Source of the DNA: an uncultured Prevotella sp.
GTDB lineage: Bacteria; Bacteroidota; Bacteroidia; Bacteroidales; Bacteroidaceae
Assembly: GCA_905211345.1 (NCBI GenBank)
Contig: CAJMAO010000013.1
Span: forward strand, 1-26,432
DNA: 26,432 nt
Reading direction: 5' to 3'
Below, piece by piece: positions 8,605 through 16,720 of the stretch. Both the position numbers and the translations under genes were made by a program. The notes beneath the pieces are model-generated. The model saw only the letters and a program-made list of their open reading frames with translations, did no database searches and was not told the origin of the DNA. The stretch's first letter is position 1. Every line of letters starts with the position of its first letter.

Positions 8605-10845
8605 TTAGAAATTAAAGTTTAGGCCGAAACTGAATGTCCTTGAGATAGGATAACGCGAGAGGTCGATGCCGTTGATGTCAACTTCGGGGTCGAAACCGGA
8701 GTATGACGTGATGGTCGCTACGTTCTCGCAGGAGAACGACAGGCGCATGGCTTCGATGCCGAGCTTGGCCAGCCACTTCTTCGGGAAGTTGTAAGCGAGC
8801 GTTATGTTCTTCAGGCGGAGGTACGAGCCATCCTCTACGAAGCGGTCGGATATGCGGTTGTTGTTGTTCGGGTCGCCGTAGACTGCACGCGGCATGGAGT
8901 AGCTTGTGCCCTCTCCCCGCCAGCGGTTGAGCACGTCCGTAGTCTGGTTATACGCCGCGGCCATGCCCGTGTTGTCGATGTTGTTGGCGTTGAAAATCTT
9001 GTTTCCGGCCACGCCTTGCAGGTAGACTGACAGCTCGAAGCCCTTGTAAGAAAGCGAGTTGTTCATCGAGAATAGCCACGTAGGGTTAGGGTTGCCTATC
9101 ACGGTGCGGTCTTCGTCGTTGATTACGCCGTCGTTGTTAAGGTCGCGGAAGCGTATGTCGCCCGGCTCCGCGCCCGGTTGTACGGCGTGGTTGTTGACTT
9201 CCTGCTGGTTCTGGAACAGCCCGTCGGTCACGTATCCGTAGAATACGTTGATGGGATAACCGTTGGCCAGCATGGTGACATACGAGTTGTTAACCTGATT
9301 TATGTAATAAGGCACGTCGCTGTTTAGATCTTTTATCTTGTTGCGGTTGTACGTCGCCGTGAGCGTGGTCTCCCAACGGAGGGGCTTCTCGATGTTGACG
9401 GTGCGCAGGCTAAGCTCGAATCCCTTGTTGCTTACTCGTCCGGCGTTGGTGTAAGTGGTTGATGTGTCCTCGAATCCGGAGGTTATTGGTATGGCGGCCT
9501 TCACAAGCATGTCGCGCGTTTCTTTGATATATGCGTCGAGCGAGAGCACGATGCGCGAGTTGAAGAACGACGCGTCGATGCCGAAGTTGGTCTGTGCCAC
9601 TTCCTCCCAATGTATGTACGGATTGGCGAGAGCCGACGAGTAGAGCGCTGTCTGCACGTTGCCCGCCATGCCGAGCGGATATTCCGCAGTGTTGAACTGC
9701 GCCAGATAGCCGTAGCTGCCTACGCTGGCCTGGCTACCGGTGACACCGTAGCCCACGCGGATTTTCAAGTCGTCGAGGAATGTTGTCTTAGGGAACCACT
9801 TCTCCTCGGTGATGCGCCATGCCACTGAAGCCGACGGGAAAGTACCCCAACGGTGCTTAGGGCCGAATTTGCTTGAGCCGTCACGGCGCACGGTGGCCGT
9901 GAGCAGGTAGCGGTTCTTGTACGAATAGTTGAGGCGGGCCATGTAAGAGAGGAGCGCCCACTCGGTAAGGTTGCCGTTCATGGAGTACATCTTCTGCCCG
10001 TTGTCGAACTCGTGCACGTTGTCAAACGTAAACACGTTCTTCTGCGCCGAGTAGTAGTCGTAGTCGTTCCACTGGGCAGACATGCCGGCCATTACGCTGA
10101 TGTTGTGGTCGTCGGCTATGGTGTAATCGAACAGGAAGTAGTTGTCCCACAGGTATGTGAACGACTTGTTGGTGCTCTTGTAGCGCGAACTTTCCTCCAC
10201 CGGGGTGGGTTTCCAGTCGTACTTGGGCGTATAGTTGTCGTCGAACCAGAACTTGGCGTCGTAGCCGAAGGTGCTGCGGAACTTGAGCCATTTTGCGAAC
10301 TGTATTTCGGCCGTTATGTTGGCGAGGAAGTTGTAGCCGTTGGTCTTGTTGTGGTTGACGGCCGTCGTTCCTATTGGGTTGCGTATGCTGCCGTACCATT
10401 CGGCGTTGCCCTCCGGGCCGCTCCATGTGCCGTCGGCGTTCTTCACGGGCTGTACGGGCAGCGCCTTCATGGCGTCGCCGATGCTGTATGAGCCTGATTT
10501 CTTCTCGTCGGCGCTGAACGTGAGGTTGTTTGACAGCTTGAGCCACTTAGTAACCTGCGCGTCGGTGTTGGCCTGGAAGGTGAAGCGGCGGTAGCCTACG
10601 CTGCGCACGATACCCGTCTGGTCGAGGAAGCCGCCGGAGATGTAGTAGTGCGACTTCTCGTTGCCGCCCGAATAGCTTACCGTGTAATTCTGCATAACGC
10701 CCGTGCGGAGCAGCTCGTCCATCCAGTCGGTTCCCTTGCCGAGGCTCGCCGGGTCGGCAAATTCAGGATTGGGCGTGCGCCCGCTGTTGAGCATCATGTC
10801 GTTGCTGAGCGCGGCATACTGCGACGCGTTGAGCAGGTCGGGCAC
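8605..10845 (-). CDS. SusC/RagA TonB-dependent transporter, C-terminal part (frameshifted)
   Basis: This segment carries the end of the plug domain and the 22-strand beta-barrel of a SusC-type glycan importer. The apparent start at 10845 (a GTG inside the conserved NVPDLLNASQYAALSND stretch) is an artefact. The frame is open upstream to about 10890, where it should join the N-terminal part at 10794-11606. Barrel signatures include WMDELLRTGVMQNYTVSYSGG, SHYYISGGFLDQTGI, LLTATVRRDGSSKFG, WRITEEKW, GDIRFRDLNNDGVI and the terminal aromatic FSFGLNFNF needed for outer-membrane insertion. Nothing else is damaged. If the lost base is a sequencing error, the whole protein would have about 1000 residues, normal for the family. 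It forms the import complex with the SusD encoded next. Confidence 0.95.
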   Translation of the reverse strand: MPDLLNASQYAALSNDMMLNSGRTPNPEFADPASLGKGTDWMDELLRTGVMQNYTVSYSGGNEKSHYYISGGFLDQTGIVRSVGYRRFTFQANTDAQVTKWLKLSNNLTFSADEKKSGSYSIGDAMKALPVQPVKNADGTWSGPEGNAEWYGSIRNPIGTTAVNHNKTNGYNFLANITAEIQFAKWLKFRSTFGYDAKFWFDDNYTPKYDWKPTPVEESSRYKSTNKSFTYLWDNYFLFDYTIADDHNISVMAGMSAQWNDYDYYSAQKNVFTFDNVHEFDNGQKMYSMNGNLTEWALLSYMARLNYSYKNRYLLTATVRRDGSSKFGPKHRWGTFPSASVAWRITEEKWFPKTTFLDDLKIRVGYGVTGSQASVGSYGYLAQFNTAEYPLGMAGNVQTALYSSALANPYIHWEEVAQTNFGIDASFFNSRIVLSLDAYIKETRDMLVKAAIPITSGFEDTSTTYTNAGRVSNKGFELSLRTVNIEKPLRWETTLTATYNRNKIKDLNSDVPYYINQVNNSYVTMLANGYPINVFYGYVTDGLFQNQQEVNNHAVQPGAEPGDIRFRDLNNDGVINDEDRTVIGNPNPTWLFSMNNSLSYKGFELSVYLQGVAGNKIFNANNIDNTGMAAAYNQTTDVLNRWRGEGTSYSMPRAVYGDPNNNNRISDRFVEDGSYLRLKNITLAYNFPKKWLAKLGIEAMRLSFSCENVATITSYSGFDPEVDINGIDLSRYPISRTFSFGLNFNF

Positions 10846-11606
10846 GTTGGCGGCGTTCTGTATGGAGACGTTGGCCGAAACGGACAGCTCTTGCCCTCAG
10901 TGCCGCGCTTGGTGGTTATCATTACAACGCCATTTGCGCCGCGCGAACCGTAGATTGCCGTGGCCGAAGCGTCCTTGAGAACGTCGAGGCGGTCAACGTC
11001 GGCCATGTTGATTGCGTTAAGGCCGAGGTCGGTCGGCACTCCGTCGATTACCACGAGTGGGTCGCAGTTGTTGATTGAGCCGAGTCCGCGTATCTTGATG
11101 TTAACGTTGTCACCGGGCTTTCCGGCGTCTACTATCTGTACGCCAGAGATTTTTCCCTGTATGGCCGAGCCGATGTTGTTTACCGAGTTGTTGTTGATGT
11201 CCTTCGAGCCGAGCGAGCCTACAGAGCCGGTAAGGTCGCTCTTCTTCATTGTGCCGTAACCTACGACTACCAGCTCCTCAAGCATCTCGTTGTCTTCCTT
11301 CAGCTGTATGTCTACCTGCTGGCGTCCGCCGATGGCCACCTCCTGCGTGGCGAAGCCGATGTAGCTTACAACGAGCGTGCCGTCATGCGGCGCGTCGATG
11401 GTGAAACGGCCGTCGATGTCGGTAATGGTGGCGGCTGCGGCCTCGCCGCCCTTCACCTTTACGGTGGCACCGATAACGGTTTCGCCGGTCGGATCGGTCA
11501 CGGTGCCGCTGACCTTCAGCTGCTGGGCGTGGGCCGACAGTGGGACAAACGCCCACATGAGAACGGCCAGCAGCGTCAGTGTGAATGTTCTGCTTAATCC
11601 TTTCAT
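10794..11606 (-). CDS. SusC/RagA TonB-dependent transporter, N-terminal part (frameshifted)
   Basis: This part has a signal peptide (MKGLSRTFTLT..., cleaved near AHAQ), then a carboxypeptidase-like regulatory domain (VSGTVTDPTGETVIGATVKVKG to about residue 100), the TonB-box-like LEELVVVGYG, and the plug domain with IQGKISGVQI and AIYGSRGANGVVMITTKRG. The homologous reading stops after GTEGKS near 10890. From there the frame gives about 30 unrelated residues rich in Arg, Pro, Ser and Thr. The correct reading continues in the frame of the 8605-10845 segment. Restoring one base makes 11606 to 8605 divisible by three. The frame also opens at an ATG at 11651, but ATG 11606 places the signal peptide at the N-terminus. 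It is the first gene of the susC-susD-susE-GH66 operon. Confidence 0.93.
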   Translation of the reverse strand: MKGLSRTFTLTLLAVLMWAFVPLSAHAQQLKVSGTVTDPTGETVIGATVKVKGGEAAAATITDIDGRFTIDAPHDGTLVVSYIGFATQEVAIGGRQQVDIQLKEDNEMLEELVVVGYGTMKKSDLTGSVGSLGSKDINNNSVNNIGSAIQGKISGVQIVDAGKPGDNVNIKIRGLGSINNCDPLVVIDGVPTDLGLNAINMADVDRLDVLKDASATAIYGSRGANGVVMITTKRGTEGKSCPFRPTSPYRTPPTCPTCSTRRSMPRSATT

Positions 11607-11687
11607 GTGCATTTTTGTTTTAAGGTTAGTGATTATTTTTACTTTTTTCATGGGTTGTCCGGGAGTTCCGGGAGAGCTGTGGGGTAT

Positions 11688-11744
11688 GGGAGAAATGGGG
11701 AAAAGGTATTGGATTTTTCACCTTTCGTTTTCCACTTTTCTCCC
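11688..11744. repeat. Imperfect purine/pyrimidine inverted repeat upstream of SusC
   Basis: A purine arm (11688-11707, beginning GGGAGAAATGGGG) faces a pyrimidine arm (11720-11744, ending CTTTTCTCCC). They pair with a few mismatches and bulges. It recalls the GGTGAGAA elements at 1412-1525 and 3624-3660 and, like the latter, abuts the leader of a palindrome array. On the minus strand it lies in the upstream region of the SusC operon, so a role in the transcript leader is possible but unproven. Confidence 0.5.
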
Positions 11745-11749
11745 TTCTT

Positions 11750-11836
11750 GTAACTCTCTGGCTGTCAGCGTGTTTGCAAAAGGCCGTCTTTCGGCTTCCA
11801 AAAGACCGTCTTTTAGCGTGCGAAAGACGGCCTTTT
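11750..11836 (+). repeat. 22-bp-periodic palindrome array B (leader plus 3 units)
   Basis: Three 15-bp units start at 11778, 11800 and 11822, again exactly 22 bp apart. The second (AAAAGACCGTCTTTT) is identical to the second unit of the array at 3662-3770. The first spacer, GGCTTCC, differs by one base from the first spacer there (GCCTTCC). The leader GTAACTCTCTGGCTGTCAG starts at 11750, 28 bp before unit one, the same offset as in arrays A and C. The array separates the 3' end of the GH97 gene from the SusC operon. Confidence 0.9.
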
Positions 11837-11940
11837 GCAGCGCGTTTTGCCGCATATTGGAAACCGCCTTGCCGTCAAGTCCCTTTCGGTTGACCGGCAA
11901 GCGGCTTCTCAACCATGCAAAGTTGTTTATTTTTTAATTG

Positions 11941-14103
11941 TTAATTTTTAATGTTTTTCAGTCCTTTTGTCTCGGCGTTGTCCTTCACCTCGAACAGGCT
12001 TATGGCGTATCCGCCGCCTTCTACGGCGCGGAGCGTCAGCTTGGTCTTCGACGTCACAATGCCTTTCGTTATGGTATATGACGCCGGATTGGCCTTATAG
12101 TCGGCGTCCTTGCCGTCGGCGTATATGGTGGCGATGTACTTCTTGCCCTTGTCGAGGAAGTCAAGCGACAGCTTCGACGTGTGTTCCTTCTGTCCGGCCA
12201 CGCAGCCAACGAACCAGTTGCCGGTGCCCTTGGCCTTGCGCGCAACGGTGACATAATAGCCCGGCTCGGCTTCAAGATACTTCGAGTCGTCCCAGTCAAC
12301 GGCCACGTCCTTGATGAATTGGAATGCGTCCAGATGCTTCTCGTAGTTCTCCGGCAGGTCGGCCGCCATCTGCAACGGGCTGTACATCGTGCAATAGAGC
12401 GCCAGCTGGTTGGCGATGGTAGCATTGCAATGAGAGTGGTTGTCGGGGTTTATCTTCTCGATGTCCATCTCGAAGATGCCCGGAGTATAATCCATGGGGC
12501 CTCCCTTCAGGCGTGTGAAGGGCAGCACGGTGACGTGCATCGTCTTCGTTCCTCCGAAAGCCTGATACTCCGTGCCTCGTGCCGACTCGTTGCCGACGAG
12601 ATTCGGGTATGTGCGGCACAGCCCGGTGGGGCGCACCGCCTCGTGTCCGTTCACCATGATGTGGTGCTTGGCGGCCTCCTTCACAGCGTACAGGTAGTGG
12701 TTGTTCATCCACTGGCCGTAGTGATGCTCGCCCTTCGGCAGCATGTCGCCTACGTAACCGCTCTTCACGGCGTCGTAACCGTACTTGTTCATCAGCGTGT
12801 ATGCCGCCTCCATGTGGCGCTCGTAGTTGCGCGTCGAGCCTGAAGTCTCGTGGTGCATCATGAGCTTCATGCCCTTCGAGTGGGCGTAGTCGTTGAGCAT
12901 CTTTATGTCGAAGTCGGGATAAGGGGTTACGAAGTCGAACACATAGTCTTTCTGATGGCCGAACCAGTCTTCCCATCCCACGTTCCAGCCTTCAATCAGC
13001 AGCTGGTCGAAACCGTGCTTTGAGGCGAAGTCGATGTAGCGTTTCACATTGTCGTTGTTAGCCCCGTGCGTGCCGTTGGGCTTCATCTTGGTGTAGTCTA
13101 TGCTGTCGAGCTTCACCGAAGGCAGCTCGTTCGTATAGCTCCAGGAGCTTTTGCCGGTTATCATCTCCCACCATACGCCCATGTATTTCACGGGGTGTAT
13201 CCATGACGTATCTTCCAGTTTGCACGGCTCGTTGAGGTTGAGCGTCAGCTTTGAGGCGAGTATCCGGCATGCGTCGTCAGACACTTCGATGGTTCGCCAG
13301 GGCGACTTGCAGGGCGTCTGCATGCTGCCTTTGTCGCCCACTGCATCGGGGGTGAGCCACGATTGGAACACCATCGTCTTGTCGTCGAGGTTGAGGTGCA
13401 TGCACGAATAGTCAACAAGGGCGGCCTCGTGGATGTTGATGTAAAGGCCGTCGGCGGTCTTCATCTGCAACGAAGTCTGCACGCCGGTGGGCGAGAACTG
13501 CGTCTGCGATGCGTTGTCGGTCACGGCAGCGTCGTGCAACGAACGTATTTCCGACAGCTTCGACTCCGTATAGTCATACTCCTGGGTGTCGTAATCGCCG
13601 GGAATCCACCACGCCGTATGGTCTCCGGTCATGGCAAACTGCGTGCACTCTTCCTTGATTGTGAAGTAGACAAGGTTTTTCTGCTGGGGGAATTCGTAGC
13701 GGAAACCCACGCCGTCATCGTACACACGGAAGCGTATGTTCATCTTCCTGTCCGTCGAAGGCTGGCGGAGCCGCGCCACGTATTCATTGTAATGGTTGCG
13801 GATTTCACTAACCTCGCCCCACACCGGGCGCCACGTTTCGTCGAACGTGGACGTGTCCGTGCCCTCAAGCACAAACCCTTCGGTGAGGTGCTTGCCGTCT
13901 TTCAGCTCCAGCCCCATCCTGCTGTCCTTCACCGCAAGGCGGCCTTTGTAAGTAACATTGTAAACCGGGACACCGTTGTCCAACTTGAATTCCACGCCGA
14001 TATTGCCGTCGGGCGACTTCACAGTGTCGGCATTGGCCGCCACGGCGACAAGTGCAAGACACGCAATCAAGGCTTTCACTCGTTTAAGGTAATCTGTTCT
14101 CAT
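11941..14103 (-). CDS. GH97 alpha-glucosidase (SusB-like, inverting type)
   Basis: This is a predicted periplasmic exo-alpha-glucosidase that releases glucose from imported oligosaccharides. A signal peptide (residues 1-25, MRTDYLKRVKALIACLALV..., ending near ANA-DT) is followed by the N-terminal beta-super-sandwich (to about 290), a catalytic (beta/alpha)8 barrel (about 300-590) and a C-terminal beta domain. Glutamates at 419 (MMHHETSG), 488 (NGHEAVRP) and 512 (RGTEYQAF) have exactly the spacing of the catalytic Glu439, Glu508 and Glu532 of Bacteroides SusB. This places it with the inverting alpha-glucosidases rather than the retaining alpha-galactosidases of the family. The frame opens upstream to a GTG at 14190. 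ATG 14103 is chosen because the signal peptide begins there and a promoter element at 14195-14202 leaves no leader for the longer form. The enzyme lies between the regulator and SusC, transcribed in their direction. Confidence 0.95.
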   Translation of the reverse strand: MRTDYLKRVKALIACLALVAVAANADTVKSPDGNIGVEFKLDNGVPVYNVTYKGRLAVKDSRMGLELKDGKHLTEGFVLEGTDTSTFDETWRPVWGEVSEIRNHYNEYVARLRQPSTDRKMNIRFRVYDDGVGFRYEFPQQKNLVYFTIKEECTQFAMTGDHTAWWIPGDYDTQEYDYTESKLSEIRSLHDAAVTDNASQTQFSPTGVQTSLQMKTADGLYINIHEAALVDYSCMHLNLDDKTMVFQSWLTPDAVGDKGSMQTPCKSPWRTIEVSDDACRILASKLTLNLNEPCKLEDTSWIHPVKYMGVWWEMITGKSSWSYTNELPSVKLDSIDYTKMKPNGTHGANNDNVKRYIDFASKHGFDQLLIEGWNVGWEDWFGHQKDYVFDFVTPYPDFDIKMLNDYAHSKGMKLMMHHETSGSTRNYERHMEAAYTLMNKYGYDAVKSGYVGDMLPKGEHHYGQWMNNHYLYAVKEAAKHHIMVNGHEAVRPTGLCRTYPNLVGNESARGTEYQAFGGTKTMHVTVLPFTRLKGGPMDYTPGIFEMDIEKINPDNHSHCNATIANQLALYCTMYSPLQMAADLPENYEKHLDAFQFIKDVAVDWDDSKYLEAEPGYYVTVARKAKGTGNWFVGCVAGQKEHTSKLSLDFLDKGKKYIATIYADGKDADYKANPASYTITKGIVTSKTKLTLRAVEGGGYAISLFEVKDNAETKGLKNIKN

Positions 14104-14194
14104 TTCGTTATAATTATTGTTTACGGTTGTCGTTTCCGCCTGCGCCGCACGCGCATTGTCAGGTAAGGTTTCCATAATGGCCGAAGCCACGTTG

Positions 14195-14202
14195 CAAAAT
14201 TA
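14195..14202 (-). promoter_or_regulatory. Putative -7 promoter element of the GH97 gene
   Basis: The minus strand reads TAATTTTG, matching TAnnTTTG. Transcription would begin near 14188, giving a leader of about 85 bases to the ATG at 14103. No convincing TTTG is seen at -33, as expected for a promoter that may need the SusR-like activator. Confidence 0.5.
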
Positions 14203-14310
14203 AAGAATAATGCAAGCGTGTTTCCGCGATTTCAGCCAAAAAGTAGCTGAAAAACGGGCTTTAAAATACGTAAACCAATGATTATCAATAAGTTGAGCAA
14301 ACGTATGAAG

Positions 14311-14342
14311 AATAAAAAAGTAGGGTGCGTTAACACCCTACT
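14311..14342 (-). terminator. Rho-independent terminator of the SusR-like gene
   Basis: Read on the minus strand, a 9-bp perfect stem (14334-14342 with 14319-14327, AGTAGGGTG/CACCCTACT) with a 6-base loop is followed by a T-rich run (complement of 14311-14318). It lies 66 bases after the stop codon at 14408. Confidence 0.85.
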
Positions 14343-14407
14343 TGATATGTTTTTAATTGCAAAACACCATGCGATACGCCGCAAAATGTTACATGGCGGG
14401 CTTGTTG

Positions 14408-16048
14408 TCAGTCACCGTCATCGCACCTTCCAATCATCATTACCGCATCGTCAAACTTCTCGCGGTCGCCCGCCGCGGCATTGCGCAGCCTCACACGGTA
14501 ATTGTAAATGGTGGTGACCGAATAGCGTAGGAAGTTGGCTATCTTCGTACTGCTGCTTATACCGAGGCGTATCAGGGCGAAGATGCGCAGTTCGGTGTTG
14601 AGCTTCTCGCCCGGCTTCAGGCGTATGCGCTGCTCCGGCACAAGCAGGTTGTTGAAGTCGTCGACGAAATTCGGGAACAGGTTAAGGAACGAGTCGTCGA
14701 ATTGCGCGTAAAAATCCTTCAGCTCGTTGTCGATGAACGACTTTGAGCGTATCTCATCGAAAAGTTCCTTCGCGCCGCCTTTCTGCGCCACCTTCTGCAG
14801 GTGTTTGCGGTACTTGTCCATCTTGTCGATGTACAGCGAGCACTGGTCTATGTAGTGGGCGATGTACTCCTCCTTGATGTGGGAGCTTTCGCTAAGCTCG
14901 CGGTTAAGCTCTTTCAGCCTGACGTTTGCCTCCTGTGCCTGCCTGCGCGCCGCCGAAACCTTGCGCATCTGCTTCTTTATCACCAGTATGGCGACGGCGA
15001 GGAACAATGTAAGCAATATGATGAAAACAAGCGAACAGAAGATAACCCTGCGCTGCCTGTCAAGCTTGTGATGGTACACCTTGTTGATTACGGGAAAGGC
15101 TTTTTGTACTTCGTATATGCGCCAGAGCGAGTTGCAGGCCGCCGCATCGTCCATACAGCGTGTCATGTAGGCGTAGGCGCGGTCAACGTCGCCTTCCTTA
15201 TAGAGCAGCACGGCAAGCAGCCTTAGCGACGTATACTCGCGTATGCCCGAACGAATGTCGCTGATGGCCGAGAGTATGAGGTGCCGTTTCTCGTTGGCCG
15301 TGTCGCCCTTGCCGGCGTAAGCCATGGCCAGCGAATAGTCGAGCAGAGCCTTGCCGTGTATATTATCGAACTTGGAATAAGCGTCTTTGAGTAGCTTTAT
15401 GGCTTCGTTGTACCGTCCGTGTACGTTGTCCTTGTCGGCTTTCACGATGACGTAGTTGAACGATTCCGGGCTGTTTACAAGCAGGATGGAGTCGCGGTAG
15501 CTGTCGGTCAGCGCCAGATAGCGCTTCTTTATCACGGCGTTGCTGCAGTTGTCGGCCATCAGTCCGTAGATGTTACGGTAAACGTGGTAGTAATATTCCA
15601 TCTGGTAAACGTCCAGCACGCCCTTGTCCACACTGTCAATATAGTCCAACGCCTCCTTGTACATGCCATGGACTCCGCTCATCTCGGCAAGGTTCATGCG
15701 TGCGTCGCTTATGTACGAGGCGTTGCCTATGCGGCGGGCTACGGCCATTTTCTCGTTGGCGAAGTAGAGCGCGGAGTCGATGTCGAACGAGCGGTACTCC
15801 TCGCGCAGGCGTCCCGCAAGGCGGTAGCGTTCCGCGTCAGTGGCGGCGCGCGCCAATTCGGCTTTCAGCCCGGCAATCTTCGCACGCCGGGCATCGATGT
15901 ACTTGTGGCTCTCACGCAGCGTAATGTCGAGCGTGTCGAGCAGCGAGGCAGTGTCTTGTCCGACCGCCTGCACGGCAAACCATGCCGACGCGACAACGGC
16001 CAGCAGGCACAGCCTTGTCTTTTCATGGGATATGGACATGTATTTCAT
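14408..16048 (-). CDS. SusR-like membrane-bound PUL regulator (DUF6377-type)
   Basis: This is a predicted transcriptional activator spanning the inner membrane, with a periplasmic sugar sensor and a cytoplasmic DNA-binding end. Numbering from ATG 16048: signal/anchor about 8-30, a long helical TPR-like periplasmic domain about 32-330, one strong membrane segment about 335-358 (IFCSLVFIILLTLFLAVAIL), a basic coiled coil about 360-390, and a helical cytoplasmic domain. The C-terminal helix-turn-helix is about 486-523 (ALIRLGISSSTKIANFLRYS, then TTIYNYRVRLRN). This order matches SusR of Bacteroides, which senses maltose and drives the starch PUL. A SusR homologue also heads the known GH66 dextran PUL in that genus. 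The frame extends upstream to a TTG at 16135, but ATG 16048 fits the signal sequence and lies downstream of a -7 element. It is not a hybrid two-component or anti-sigma regulator: no kinase, receiver or FecR motif is visible. Confidence 0.78.
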   Translation of the reverse strand: MKYMSISHEKTRLCLLAVVASAWFAVQAVGQDTASLLDTLDITLRESHKYIDARRAKIAGLKAELARAATDAERYRLAGRLREEYRSFDIDSALYFANEKMAVARRIGNASYISDARMNLAEMSGVHGMYKEALDYIDSVDKGVLDVYQMEYYYHVYRNIYGLMADNCSNAVIKKRYLALTDSYRDSILLVNSPESFNYVIVKADKDNVHGRYNEAIKLLKDAYSKFDNIHGKALLDYSLAMAYAGKGDTANEKRHLILSAISDIRSGIREYTSLRLLAVLLYKEGDVDRAYAYMTRCMDDAAACNSLWRIYEVQKAFPVINKVYHHKLDRQRRVIFCSLVFIILLTLFLAVAILVIKKQMRKVSAARRQAQEANVRLKELNRELSESSHIKEEYIAHYIDQCSLYIDKMDKYRKHLQKVAQKGGAKELFDEIRSKSFIDNELKDFYAQFDDSFLNLFPNFVDDFNNLLVPEQRIRLKPGEKLNTELRIFALIRLGISSSTKIANFLRYSVTTIYNYRVRLRNAAAGDREKFDDAVMMIGRCDDGD

Positions 16049-16076
16049 GGACTCAAACAAAACTACTGGGTATAGG

Positions 16077-16084
16077 CAAAGGTA
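16077..16084 (-). promoter_or_regulatory. Putative -7 promoter element of the SusR-like gene
   Basis: The minus strand reads TACCTTTG, matching TAnnTTTG, 29 bases before the ATG at 16048. Because transcription would start inside the longer frame that begins at 16135, it supports the downstream start. Confidence 0.6.
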
Positions 16085-16162
16085 ATGAATTTCCCCGTTA
16101 CGCACAAGTTTTTGGCTCATATTTATGTAAGGCAAGCCACATGAGCCTGAAATAAAGGCATG

Positions 16163-16198
16163 AAAAAAGCCGCAACTTCCATTTAAGGATGTTGCGGC
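16163..16198 (-). terminator. Rho-independent terminator of rpsT
   Basis: On the minus strand an 8-bp GC-rich stem (16191-16198 with 16169-16176, GCCGCAAC/GTTGCGGC) is extended by three more pairs past a mismatch. Six T follow (complement of 16163-16168). It begins about 34 bases after the rpsT stop. Confidence 0.9.
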
Positions 16199-16231
16199 CA
16201 GTTTGGTTTGTCTCTTATTTATAATTCAGTT

Positions 16232-16486
16232 TTATCCCAATTTGTTTACATGGCAGGCCAAGCTCGATTTCAGGTTGGCAGCCTTGTTCTTGTGGATAAG
16301 ATTGGTCTTAGCCAGCTTGTCAAGCATCTTCTGGACTACAGGATAGAGCTTCAGAGCTTCTTCCTTGTCTGTCATTGCACGCAATTTGCGCACTGCGTTG
16401 CGCATTGTCTTTGCGTAATATTTATTGTGCAGCGTCCTTTTCTTGTCCTGACGGATTCTCTTAACTGATGATTTGTGATTAGCCAT
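16232..16486 (-). CDS. rpsT: 30S ribosomal protein S20
   Basis: This small basic protein binds 16S rRNA early in 30S assembly. The 84-residue chain begins MANHKSSVKRIRQDKK, the S20 signature, and continues with NKYYAKTMRNAVRKLRAM. The near-terminal LIHKNKAANLKSSLACHVNKL is the conserved C-terminal helix. Length and charge are normal. The ATG at 16486 is the only sensible start. It follows tRNA-Glu by 36 bases on the same strand with no terminator between, so the two are probably co-transcribed from the promoter at 16616-16647. A strong terminator follows it. Confidence 0.98.
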   Translation of the reverse strand: MANHKSSVKRIRQDKKRTLHNKYYAKTMRNAVRKLRAMTDKEEALKLYPVVQKMLDKLAKTNLIHKNKAANLKSSLACHVNKLG

Positions 16487-16522
16487 CTTTATTTATTTCC
16501 TTATTGCTTGTTGTTGTTATTG

Positions 16523-16594
16523 TAGTCCCTAGGAGAGTCGAACTCCTCTTTAGAGAATGAAAATCTCTCGTCCTAGCCGATAGACGAAGGGACC
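16523..16594 (-). tRNA. tRNA-Glu (anticodon TTC)
   Basis: The minus strand folds as a cloverleaf. The acceptor arm begins GGTCCCT and ends AGGGACT plus discriminator A, with a G-U first pair. The D arm contains CTATCGGCTAGGAC. The anticodon stem AGAGA/TCTCT carries loop TTTTCAT with anticodon TTC. The T arm is GAGGAG-TTCGACT-CTCCT, in which the T-loop TTCGACT is canonical. CCA is not encoded. rpsT follows it. Confidence 0.95.
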
Positions 16595-16615
16595 GTTGTT
16601 GTTGATTTTGCGGTG

Positions 16616-16647
16616 CAAAGGTAGATGTTTTATTTTAAACGGCCAAA
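16616..16647 (-). promoter_or_regulatory. Promoter of tRNA-Glu and rpsT
   Basis: The minus strand has TTTG (16644-16647) as -33 and TACCTTTG (16616-16623) as -7, 20 bases apart. This is a full match to the Bacteroidetes housekeeping promoter. The -7 element ends 21 bases before the tRNA 5' end. Confidence 0.8.
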
Positions 16648-16687
16648 CTTTTTTCAAAAATTTTCGCAGATACAGCTGAAAATTGCG

Positions 16688-16695
16688 TATTTTTG
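16688..16695 (+). promoter_or_regulatory. Putative -7 promoter element of recO
   Basis: TATTTTTG matches TAnnTTTG and lies 25 bases before the recO ATG at 16721. A TTTC is present about 22 bases upstream. It is divergent from the tRNA-Glu promoter. Confidence 0.6.
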
Positions 16696-16720
16696 CATGA
16701 TACATACCGATTTTACAGCA

